Below are positions 1 to 7,466 of a stretch of 17,927 bases of DNA, piece after piece; within the stretch, counting starts at the first letter, position 1, and every line of letters starts with the position of its first letter. Location: positions 1 to 17,927 of the forward strand of contig CAYJNG010000041.1 in the NCBI GenBank assembly GCA_964371505.1. Direction: 5' to 3'. This DNA comes from CAYJAD01 sp964371505. Lineage in GTDB: Bacteria > Desulfobacterota > Desulfovibrionia > Desulfovibrionales > Desulfovibrionaceae. The notes below the pieces were generated by a model. It had not been told where the DNA came from and did not search any database. It saw only the letters and a list, made by a program, of their open reading frames with translations. A program made the position numbers and the translations under genes.

Positions 1-114
1 GCTTGTATAAAGCTCCTTTTTTTATGGAAAAATTTCCTTTGAAAAATGTTTTGTTTCAGCGCGTTTGTAAGAGGGTTGCGCCAAAAATACAGCGTGCTTT
101 GAAAGGATGGGGGA

Positions 115-161
115 GTGGGGAAGGAAAAATTTTGACGCTGGCAAAAGTTTTCCTTCCCCAC
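115..161. terminator. Long hairpin just downstream of the glycogen cluster
   Basis: A 14-bp perfect arm pair (115-128 with 148-161) continues, after one A/G mismatch (129/147), into five more pairs (130-134 with 142-146) around a 7-base loop. The hairpin starts 23 bases after the stop codon of the GT3-GT35 gene, so it would form at the 3' end of that mRNA. No T-run follows it directly on the minus strand; the next bases are C-rich. It is therefore either a non-canonical terminator or a 3'-end-stabilising structure. The structure is directly visible; its role is inferred. Confidence 0.6.
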
Positions 162-184
162 AAAAATCCCTTATATTAATGTTT

Positions 185-3100
185 TTACGCCCATAACACC
201 AAGCGTGTGTCCAGCGCAGAGAATAAGTCAATATTAAAGGGCACAGCACGCACCCCATAGGAGTGATGGCCATTTTCGGTAATGGTAAACTCTCCGGTGA
301 AGAGTAACTGCCCTGACTCCAAATGCTCCTTAAACTTAAGAGGGTGAATTTGTGGTTTTTCCACAAAGTCGTAGAGGTCGCTATGGCCCACCACGTATTC
401 CACACGCAAAGCATGCGCTTCCATTTCGCAAGGGTTCACCGTGACCAATATGCGTATCTTTTGCCCTACATACAGGGTTTCATTGTCCACACCTTCAAAG
501 GTCACCTTGTCAATGCTTACACAAGGAAAAGCGTGAGCCACGTGGTGTTTCCACTCCACAAGGCGTTTGGCCATGGCAAAGTCATCGCTAAAAACAGCTT
601 CTTGTCTTGCGGCAGTGGGGATGTAATAGTCGCGCATGTAGTCGGCTACCATACGATGCGAGCTAAACTGCGGCGTTAAGGTGCGCATGGCATGGCGTAC
701 CTTATTGAGCCATTTTTCCGGTAATTTTTGCTCACCGCGTTCAAAGTATTGCGGTACTACCTCTTGCTCCAAAAGCGTGTAGAGGGATTCAGCATCGGCA
801 TAATCGGCTTGGCCCTCCAGCTCATGCAATTTGGTAATAACGGGGCCAATGGTCCACCCATTATATTGGTTATAGCCTTCGCACCACCAACCATCGGAAA
901 TGCTAAGATTAAGACCCCCGTTGACGGAGGGTTTCATGCCACTGGTTCCGCTGGCTTCATTGGGCCTGCAGGGGGTATTGAGCCAAACATCGCAACCGCG
1001 TGTAAGCAATTTTGAAATGCCAAGGCTGTAGTTTTCCATAAAATATACATGGCCCACAAAGCGATCATCAAAGGAGAGTTTCACAATTTGCTTTAAAATG
1101 TCTATACCTTGCTGATCTGCAGGGTGTGCTTTACCGGCAAAGATAAAGATGACGGGCCGTTTGGAGTTAATCAGCAGGCGTTGCAAGCGCTCAGGGTCTG
1201 CAAAGAGTAGATGCGCGCGCTTATACGGTGCAAAGCGTCTGGCAAAACCGATGACAAGGGCATCAGGGTTGGTAAGGCCAGCGCGCATGAGGCGTTGTTT
1301 ATCTTGGGGCACGTCCAAAGTCTTGAAGAAGCTTGCAAGGCCTTTGTCCACAGCGCTGAGTAATTTTGCCTTTTCTTGACGTTTAATATCCCAAAGTTTT
1401 TGCGAAGGAATATTATCAATCTTACTCCATACCTTGCTTTGGGGGGGCAGGTCTTCCCATTTGTCTTGCAAGGTTTCGTTAAGCAAGGCGCGCATGGCGT
1501 CAGAAACGTAGGAAGCCACATGCACACCATTGGTGACGGATTTGATGGGCACTTCGGCAGCGGAATAGCCTTTCCACGCTGCTTGCCACATGCCTCGCGA
1601 TACTTCGCCATGCAAACGGCTCACACCATTGGCAGAAAGGGCGTAATTTAAGGCCAGTACCGTCATTTCAAACATATTGTTATTGGAGCCTACAATGCGG
1701 CCCATATTGAGGAAGTTTTGGAAAGATAAGCCTATACTATGGGCATAATCGCTAAAGTAGCGCTCCATAAGCTCTGGCGCAAAGCGTTCGTTACCGGCAT
1801 CTACAGGCGTGTGCGTGGTGAAAACACAGGAAGCACGCACGGCCTCACAAGCCACTTCATAAGAAAGCCCTTCGCTCATGAGTGTTCTGATGCGCTCAAG
1901 AATAAGGAAGGCAGAGTGTCCTTCATTCATGTGGTATACAGAAGGTTGAATGCCTAATTGCTGTAAAAGGCGCACACCGCCCATGCCCAGCAGGGCTTCT
2001 TGCCTTAGACGGCAATCACGGTCTGCCACATACAGCTGTGCGGTGGTTTTGCGATCTTCGGGGGTGTTTTGCAGATAATCTGTATCGAGTAAATACAACT
2101 TAATGCGACCTACCTTTACCAACCATACCAGCGCATGCAGTTTGCGCCCTGGTAAATCTATGGAAACTTCTAGCGCTTCTCCATTGCTTTTAAAGACGCG
2201 TTCCATGGGCATGGAGGCAAAGTCATTTTCGGTATATACGGCAAGTTGGCCGCCTTCAGGGGTGAGCTTTTGTTGGAAATAACCATTTTTGTACAATAAG
2301 CCCACGGCCACCAAGGGAATGTTCAAATCACTGGCGGATTTTAAATGATCGCCGGAAAGAACGCCTAACCCACCGGAATAAATGGGGAGGCTCTCGCATA
2401 TGCCGTACTCGGTAGAGAAATAGGCCACAGGGTTTTCAGGGGAAAGAATATCCTCGGTAACCTTAGGTTTTTCTGTTATGTACGCGTCAAACTTTTTAAG
2501 TACAGCGTCCATTTTTTCTAAAAAGGCGGTATTTTTTTCCAATTGCGCAAGGCGAGAGTTGGTAACATTGGCAAGGAGTAGTACAGGGTTACGGTTGTAT
2601 TTTTCCCATAATACAGGATCAATAGCGGCGAACACTTCGCAAGCGTCGGTTTGCCAACTCCACCATAGGTTTGACGCCAGATCGTTTAAGCGCTTAAGGC
2701 GTTGAGGTAATAAGGATATGGCCATGAAGGAGCGCAGAACCGGCGTTACGGAGGAGGTAGCCTTAAGCACGTGCTTTACATCTTCTGAAAAACCAAAAGC
2801 TTTGCTCTTGCGCTCTTCTGCTTTTTCAAGGGCGTGGGCATAGGCATTGAGGTAATAGGGGAAGAATTCCTTCCACGTAAAGTAGTCCGAAAGTTTATGT
2901 GCGTTGGAGCGAGATTCTTCAAGTGCTTCTTCTGATTGGCAAATGGCTTGTAGCGTGGTTTCGCGCAAGTCAGTGAGTAGCTCATCATACGATCTGTTTT
3001 GTCTTGGCACCACGTAAACACCACCGCTTAAATTTTCGCGCGCTTGTGTTTGCCTTGTCCATAAGCCAAAGCCGGAAAGGTCTGTGGTAATGGTGGGTAC

Positions 3101-4444
3101 AGCCCAAGCGGCGCTTTCTTGCGGTGTGTAACCCCAAGGCTCATACCAAGAGGGGAAGGCGCCAAGGTCACACGCAGATAAGGTTTGCTCATAGGTGAGG
3201 TTAATAAAACCGTCATTTCCGTTGAGCTGTGCAGGCATAAAGATGACTTGCACATTATTTTCCGGCGCATTGGTTAAGCCAAGACGTATGCTTGCATTAA
3301 GAATGGGATCATTGGGGCTGTCGTACACATGGTGTGAGGTAATCCAATGTTCATTGCGTGGTGGTTTTTTTTGTACATTGCCGCTAATGGCGTCGGGGTT
3401 TGGCCCTGTATGCCCGCCCATGACGGCAAAAAGGGCCACCACGTGGGTGTCACTACCGCGTAAGGATTCATTAATGCCGGCCAAAGCTTCTAAAAAGACA
3501 TCCAAGCCTTTATTTCTAAATTCATAACGACCGGAAATAAGGATAAAGCGTATCTTTTTTGGCATGGGGCGGCGTAGAAGTTTTTCTAGGGCCGTGATAA
3601 TTTGTTGACGGTAACCTGCAACTTCGGCGCGCGTGGTGGTGTAGTCGGGGATGACGCGCATATCTAAACCATTAAGGGTTACCACATCGGGGGTGCGGGC
3701 CAAAAAGGCTGAAGCCTCTGTGGCGGTGATTTGGCTTACCGTGGTAAAGCAATCTGCTTCACGCGCTGCGATTTTTTCCATGGAGCACTTGGCGGTGATG
3801 TTATGATTGGCCGCCTCACGCACAGGGTTGATTTTATGCATTTGCTTGTAAATGTCGCATCCTGTGCTGGCAAGGGCGCGCCCAAGCATGGTGGCATGGG
3901 TGGTGAACACAGTCCCCATGCTGGGGGCTTGGCGTTTTACCGTAAGCAGGCCTGCCCCGCACATCCATTCATGAAAGAGGGCCACACCTTTTTGCCCACG
4001 GGGCTCCACCGTGCCTTGATAAATGGCAGCAATAATCTCGCCACAAGCGGCGCTGAACATAACGGGTTCTGCATAGTCCCAGCCGCCTGTCATGGAATCT
4101 ACGCCATAATTGTTCCACAATTCAAAAAGCAATTGGTTGACATTAAAGCGTTCTTTAAATTTCACCAATATGGTTTTGGGTCTGCCGGGTATGTTCCAAC
4201 GCCCAAGGCGGCATTGGAAGTTATTCATGGCTAAGATGGGGCGAATTTCAGCCCAGCAGGGCTCATCGGTTTCTTCAAATTCTGCATTGTCGCCCATGTC
4301 GGGGCCAAGCATATAATATCTATCGTCAAAAGACTCTACAGCTTGTAGGGCCTTGCTACTTACCACGGTATAAATACCGCCAACTTTATTACAAATTTCC
4401 CAGCTAACTTCAAAAGCTGTGGCGTTTTTTACCTCTGAATGCAT
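185..4444 (-). CDS. Fused GT3 glycogen synthase and GT35 alpha-glucan phosphorylase
   Basis: This 1419-residue protein carries two enzymes of glycogen metabolism. Residues about 8-545 match the eukaryote-type GT3 glycogen synthase, which transfers glucose from UDP-glucose to chain ends. VGGIYTV lies at 21-27, FHEW at 157-160, FTTHATMLGR at 180-189, and the retaining-GT EX7E pair is E435 and E443 within YEPWGYTPQE. Residues about 578-627 look like the DUF3417 region that precedes short-type phosphorylases. Residues about 670-1275 are the phosphorylase proper, which releases glucose-1-phosphate; GTSGMK at 1166-1171 provides the pyridoxal-phosphate lysine, K1171. A beta-rich tail of about 120 residues follows and is unassigned. 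The start is supported by AAGGAGG four bases upstream. It is the last gene of the minus-strand cluster, but a 113-base gap with a hairpin separates it from the GH57 gene, so it may have its own promoter. Family assignments are secure; that both halves are active is inferred from intact motifs. Confidence 0.93.
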   Translation of the reverse strand: MHSEVKNATAFEVSWEICNKVGGIYTVVSSKALQAVESFDDRYYMLGPDMGDNAEFEETDEPCWAEIRPILAMNNFQCRLGRWNIPGRPKTILVKFKERFNVNQLLFELWNNYGVDSMTGGWDYAEPVMFSAACGEIIAAIYQGTVEPRGQKGVALFHEWMCGAGLLTVKRQAPSMGTVFTTHATMLGRALASTGCDIYKQMHKINPVREAANHNITAKCSMEKIAAREADCFTTVSQITATEASAFLARTPDVVTLNGLDMRVIPDYTTTRAEVAGYRQQIITALEKLLRRPMPKKIRFILISGRYEFRNKGLDVFLEALAGINESLRGSDTHVVALFAVMGGHTGPNPDAISGNVQKKPPRNEHWITSHHVYDSPNDPILNASIRLGLTNAPENNVQVIFMPAQLNGNDGFINLTYEQTLSACDLGAFPSWYEPWGYTPQESAAWAVPTITTDLSGFGLWTRQTQARENLSGGVYVVPRQNRSYDELLTDLRETTLQAICQSEEALEESRSNAHKLSDYFTWKEFFPYYLNAYAHALEKAEERKSKAFGFSEDVKHVLKATSSVTPVLRSFMAISLLPQRLKRLNDLASNLWWSWQTDACEVFAAIDPVLWEKYNRNPVLLLANVTNSRLAQLEKNTAFLEKMDAVLKKFDAYITEKPKVTEDILSPENPVAYFSTEYGICESLPIYSGGLGVLSGDHLKSASDLNIPLVAVGLLYKNGYFQQKLTPEGGQLAVYTENDFASMPMERVFKSNGEALEVSIDLPGRKLHALVWLVKVGRIKLYLLDTDYLQNTPEDRKTTAQLYVADRDCRLRQEALLGMGGVRLLQQLGIQPSVYHMNEGHSAFLILERIRTLMSEGLSYEVACEAVRASCVFTTHTPVDAGNERFAPELMERYFSDYAHSIGLSFQNFLNMGRIVGSNNNMFEMTVLALNYALSANGVSRLHGEVSRGMWQAAWKGYSAAEVPIKSVTNGVHVASYVSDAMRALLNETLQDKWEDLPPQSKVWSKIDNIPSQKLWDIKRQEKAKLLSAVDKGLASFFKTLDVPQDKQRLMRAGLTNPDALVIGFARRFAPYKRAHLLFADPERLQRLLINSKRPVIFIFAGKAHPADQQGIDILKQIVKLSFDDRFVGHVYFMENYSLGISKLLTRGCDVWLNTPCRPNEASGTSGMKPSVNGGLNLSISDGWWCEGYNQYNGWTIGPVITKLHELEGQADYADAESLYTLLEQEVVPQYFERGEQKLPEKWLNKVRHAMRTLTPQFSSHRMVADYMRDYYIPTAARQEAVFSDDFAMAKRLVEWKHHVAHAFPCVSIDKVTFEGVDNETLYVGQKIRILVTVNPCEMEAHALRVEYVVGHSDLYDFVEKPQIHPLKFKEHLESGQLLFTGEFTITENGHHSYGVRAVPFNIDLFSALDTRLVLWA

Positions 4445-4505
4445 ACATCCTCCTTAAAGTTGTATGACACAAGTTATGTATAAGTGAGGCATAATTATAT
4501 ATAAA

Positions 4506-4534
4506 GCATTGTAAGGCTTAAAGCCCTACAATGC
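4506..4534. terminator. Hairpin between the GH57 gene and the synthase-phosphorylase gene
   Basis: Arms 4506-4517 and 4523-4534 pair over 12 positions with one mismatch around a TTAAA loop. On the minus strand it follows the GH57 stop codon by 23 bases and is followed by TTTATATATAATTA, a weak U-rich tract. It could be a leaky terminator or attenuator, or an RNA-stability element that lets the last gene be expressed differently from the first three. The following A/T-rich stretch could also supply a -10 element. Confidence 0.5.
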
Positions 4535-4557
4535 ACGGGGTCTCATGAGTAATTTTT

Positions 4558-5769
4558 TTATGACGGTGAAGCTATTTCAGTGCGGTGCTCTTGTGTAAGG
4601 GTGTTTTCAAAGTCCGCTATAACATTCATATAGTTTATATAGGCATCGTAAGGTGAACCGTAAGGGTTAAAGTATTTATGCACATCCCCATCGGAAAACC
4701 ACTTGGTGCACATATAGTAAAAATGGTCTGAGGTTTGCAGTCTACGCCATGTTTTTAAGATATCTTTATCTTTAGTGGCGCGTACGGTATCTTCCAGCTT
4801 ATACACAGCATCAATGGCATCATCTTGCATGGCATTGCCTATCCATGCTGTTAAATCGCGCTCAGCATCGGCCCAAGAAATGGCTTCCGGTATATCAAGG
4901 CGCGCCATGGGGGCTATGCTTTGCGCCGCCTCCGTGGGGGTGATGAAACGAAAATGCGGATTGGCTAATATTTGCTTGGGCAGAGCGCGCATAAAATTAA
5001 AAATGCCTGTCTCTTCCCATTGGTGCTCACCAAAGGTTTCATAATCCATGAAAAGGTTAATGAGCTCCCCTTTAAGGCCTGCGGTATGCACCCAATGGGA
5101 GAATTTTTCCGCCGTTAAAGGAAATTCCGGCCAGCCTCGATTGGAAAAACGAAAGGCTATATCGTCAGAAAGTCGATAATTTTTAAGTAAAAGCTTAAGG
5201 TCAAGGCAGTTGGCAGGCTGATACACCACATTGGGGCTGCGCCAACCAAGGATGTGGTCTACACCTTCTGCCAAGATGGCTTTATAGCCAAGGTCTTCCA
5301 CCATTTTAGCAATGCGATTACTATAGATAAGCTCCGTATTACGAAAGACTTGCGCTTTGACGCCAAAGAATTTTTGCAGCATGTCTGCGTGCATTTGCAC
5401 TTGCTGTTTAAATTCTTGCGGCGAGTAGAGGGCAGAGAGCGAGTGGGCATAGGTTTCCCCCAGCAATTCTACGCAACCTGTTTTTACAAGGTCTTGGAAA
5501 GACTTAAGCACCTCCGGCGCCCAAGTGGCAAGTTGTTCCATAACAACGCCGGAAAGGGAGAAGCATATTTTAAACTGGCCTTGGTGCTGTTCAATAAGCT
5601 CTAGTAAAAGCTGATTCATGGGCAAGTAGCATTTGCGCGCTACTTTTAACAAAATCTCGCTATTGGCTTTATCATCTTCATAAAAATGACTTTGCCCCAT
5701 GTCAAAAACGGTATAATGGCGTAAACGGTATGGCTGATGCACTTGAAAATAAAAGCATATGGACGACAT
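4558..5769 (-). CDS. GH57-family alpha-glucan hydrolase/transferase
   Basis: This is a 403-residue cytoplasmic glycoside hydrolase of family 57, which acts on alpha-glucans by a retaining mechanism. Numbered from the chosen start, the family signatures are HQP at 11-13, ELLGETYAHS at 101-110, RNTEL with the probable nucleophile E146, and FMDYETFGEH with the probable acid/base D242. The aromatic stretch around WADAERDLTAWIG (299-311) fits the fifth conserved region. An in-frame ATG five codons upstream (5784) has no Shine-Dalgarno sequence, whereas the ATG at 5769 has GGAG nine bases ahead; homologues also begin close to CFYFQVHQP, so I chose 5769. The gene lies 58 bases after the GT4/GT5 gene. 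GH57 contains amylases, 4-alpha-glucanotransferases and branching enzymes. At about 400 residues it resembles the short amylase-like group, but its specificity cannot be read from sequence. Confidence 0.88.
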   Translation of the reverse strand: MSSICFYFQVHQPYRLRHYTVFDMGQSHFYEDDKANSEILLKVARKCYLPMNQLLLELIEQHQGQFKICFSLSGVVMEQLATWAPEVLKSFQDLVKTGCVELLGETYAHSLSALYSPQEFKQQVQMHADMLQKFFGVKAQVFRNTELIYSNRIAKMVEDLGYKAILAEGVDHILGWRSPNVVYQPANCLDLKLLLKNYRLSDDIAFRFSNRGWPEFPLTAEKFSHWVHTAGLKGELINLFMDYETFGEHQWEETGIFNFMRALPKQILANPHFRFITPTEAAQSIAPMARLDIPEAISWADAERDLTAWIGNAMQDDAIDAVYKLEDTVRATKDKDILKTWRRLQTSDHFYYMCTKWFSDGDVHKYFNPYGSPYDAYINYMNVIADFENTLTQEHRTEIASPS

Positions 5770-5827
5770 GAACTTTTTCTCCATTATCTAAAATGATGAA
5801 GCGTGCAGAAAAACTGCCTCTATAACT

Positions 5828-7393
5828 TTACTGCGTTTTATGACAATTTTCGTAAATATCCATAAGTTTGGTGGCGGCGTTTTCCCACCGAATATGTTGT
5901 AATTCTTCACGGCATTGTTTGGTCATTTCGCTGGCAAGGCGCGGGTGCGTAAGCACGGCGCATATTTTATCAGCCATGGCGCGAATGTCCCAAAAATCTA
6001 CTTTTAATGCATTTTGTACCACTTCTGCCACGCCCGATTGGCGGGAGATGAGCACCGGTGTATCGTAAGACATGGCTTCCAAGGGGGCAATGCCAAAGGG
6101 TTCGGAAACGCTTGGCATAACGTAAAGGTCGCTCATGGCGTACATTTTATCCACTTCTTCACCGCGTAAAAAGCCTGTGAAGTGAAAGCGACTGCCCATA
6201 CGCATTTGCGCCACCATGTTAACTATGCGGGGCAGCATATCACCGCTGCCTGCCATGATAAAGCGCACATGGGGCATGCGCGAGAGCACAAGCTTAGCCG
6301 CTTGTACAAAGTATTCTGGACCTTTTTGAAAAGTAATGCGTCCCATGAAGAGCACGTATTTTTCACGGCTATCATGGTGAGGAATGTTGAACTTAGCACG
6401 AGATTCTTCTTGTGTTACGGCATTATGTACCACAGAAATTTTTTGTGGGTCAATGCCATAGAGCTGAGTAATGCGGTTTTTTGTGTAATGACTTACAGTA
6501 ATAATGGTATCGGCTGCCTCTAGGCCTGCACGTTCTATGGCAGCCACCTCGGTATTAAGATTGGCACCGCTTCTATCGCTTTCTAAAGCGTGAATATGCA
6601 CAATTAAGGGCTTGCCGGTGAGGTTTTTGGCCACAATGCCAGCAGGGCAGGTCATCCAATCGTGGGCATGAATAACGTCAAATTCCTCCACATCAAGGCC
6701 CAAAACGCTTTGGCTGTAGCGAAATACCTCCTCCATAAGGCCTTGCCCATAACCGCCGTGTAAGGAAAGTACTTCTTCTTTCTTTTGTACCGAATGCTGT
6801 ATTTGCTGTTGTGTGTTTTTTACCACATGCAAAAGCTGTTGGCGCGTTTGCTCGGTAACCATATGCGTAGCTTGTTGCATAAAGGCCGCGGGGGCATGGC
6901 ATGGATCATACAAATACGAGGTGCTATGCCCTAAAAGTGTTTTTTGCACTTGGCAGTAGCTGTGTGCTTCGGCATAGCTTTGCGGGGTGGCATAGGCGTG
7001 CAACAAAGATTTCACAGGGTGAATGCACAAGTTATTGTGCCAAAGCTCTTGCACTACGCTTTTTCCTGAACGTTGCGATGGAGGGCTTGTGACTGTTTGT
7101 GAACTTGTTACAGCATACTTTTTTTCTGTGGTGCTTGTGGAGGTATAGGTGGTGGTACTTTCCTGCCAATGCTCCTTTCTTTCTTCTGTATTCCACTCAA
7201 TACGTGTGCCTGAGGCCTCGTGCAAGGATAAACCTTGGGGCATGGAAAGTTGCTCTTGCCCCTCCATACGCGGCAGTACAAAGTTAATGTTTACACCTTT
7301 TTCCGCTAGGGCACGAGTCATACCATAGCAGGCTGTGCCTAATCCTCCGCTCATATAAGGGGGAAATTCCCATCCAAACATTAAAACTCGCAT
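5828..7393 (-). CDS. Glycogen-synthase-like glycosyltransferase (GT4/GT5)
   Basis: This 521-residue GT-B enzyme probably elongates an alpha-1,4-glucan from a sugar nucleotide in the cytoplasm. The N-terminal domain opens with MRVLMFGWEFPPYMSGGLGT, where SGGLGT (15-20) corresponds to the K-T-G-G-L loop of GlgA. HAHDW lies at 242-246. The C-terminal domain has GRITFQKG at 351-358, with R352 and K357 spaced as in bacterial glycogen synthases, and the EX7E pair E431 and E439 in SEPFGIAPLE. Residues about 79-105 form a Ser/Thr-rich low-complexity stretch, and the region to about 210 is poorly conserved, with a Gln-rich segment near 183-203; this is an insertion relative to plain GlgA. AAAGGA lies five bases before the ATG. 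It sits between the debranching enzyme (73-base gap) and the GH57 gene. ADP- or UDP-glucose use cannot be decided, and a trehalose- or sucrose-type GT4 is a less likely alternative. Confidence 0.85.
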   Translation of the reverse strand: MRVLMFGWEFPPYMSGGLGTACYGMTRALAEKGVNINFVLPRMEGQEQLSMPQGLSLHEASGTRIEWNTEERKEHWQESTTTYTSTSTTEKKYAVTSSQTVTSPPSQRSGKSVVQELWHNNLCIHPVKSLLHAYATPQSYAEAHSYCQVQKTLLGHSTSYLYDPCHAPAAFMQQATHMVTEQTRQQLLHVVKNTQQQIQHSVQKKEEVLSLHGGYGQGLMEEVFRYSQSVLGLDVEEFDVIHAHDWMTCPAGIVAKNLTGKPLIVHIHALESDRSGANLNTEVAAIERAGLEAADTIITVSHYTKNRITQLYGIDPQKISVVHNAVTQEESRAKFNIPHHDSREKYVLFMGRITFQKGPEYFVQAAKLVLSRMPHVRFIMAGSGDMLPRIVNMVAQMRMGSRFHFTGFLRGEEVDKMYAMSDLYVMPSVSEPFGIAPLEAMSYDTPVLISRQSGVAEVVQNALKVDFWDIRAMADKICAVLTHPRLASEMTKQCREELQHIRWENAATKLMDIYENCHKTQ

Positions 7394-7466
7394 AAAAATC
7401 CTTTAACCTTTTGCAAATGACAGTCTGCTTTTTACGCACATAGAGAGCTGTGTTTGATACTATAAT

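Noticed and set aside
13..21. Minus-strand AAGGAG near the left edge, possibly the ribosome site of the next gene
   Set aside because: At least 12 bases follow it inside the window without a start codon, so the spacing is already long; it cannot be judged without the sequence to the left.
3731..4234. 167-residue plus-strand open frame
   Set aside because: It is antisense to the well-conserved GT3 domain and is best explained as a shadow frame.
5770..5784. Five-codon ATG extension of the GH57 protein
   Set aside because: No Shine-Dalgarno site precedes it, while its own bases provide GGAG for the next ATG.
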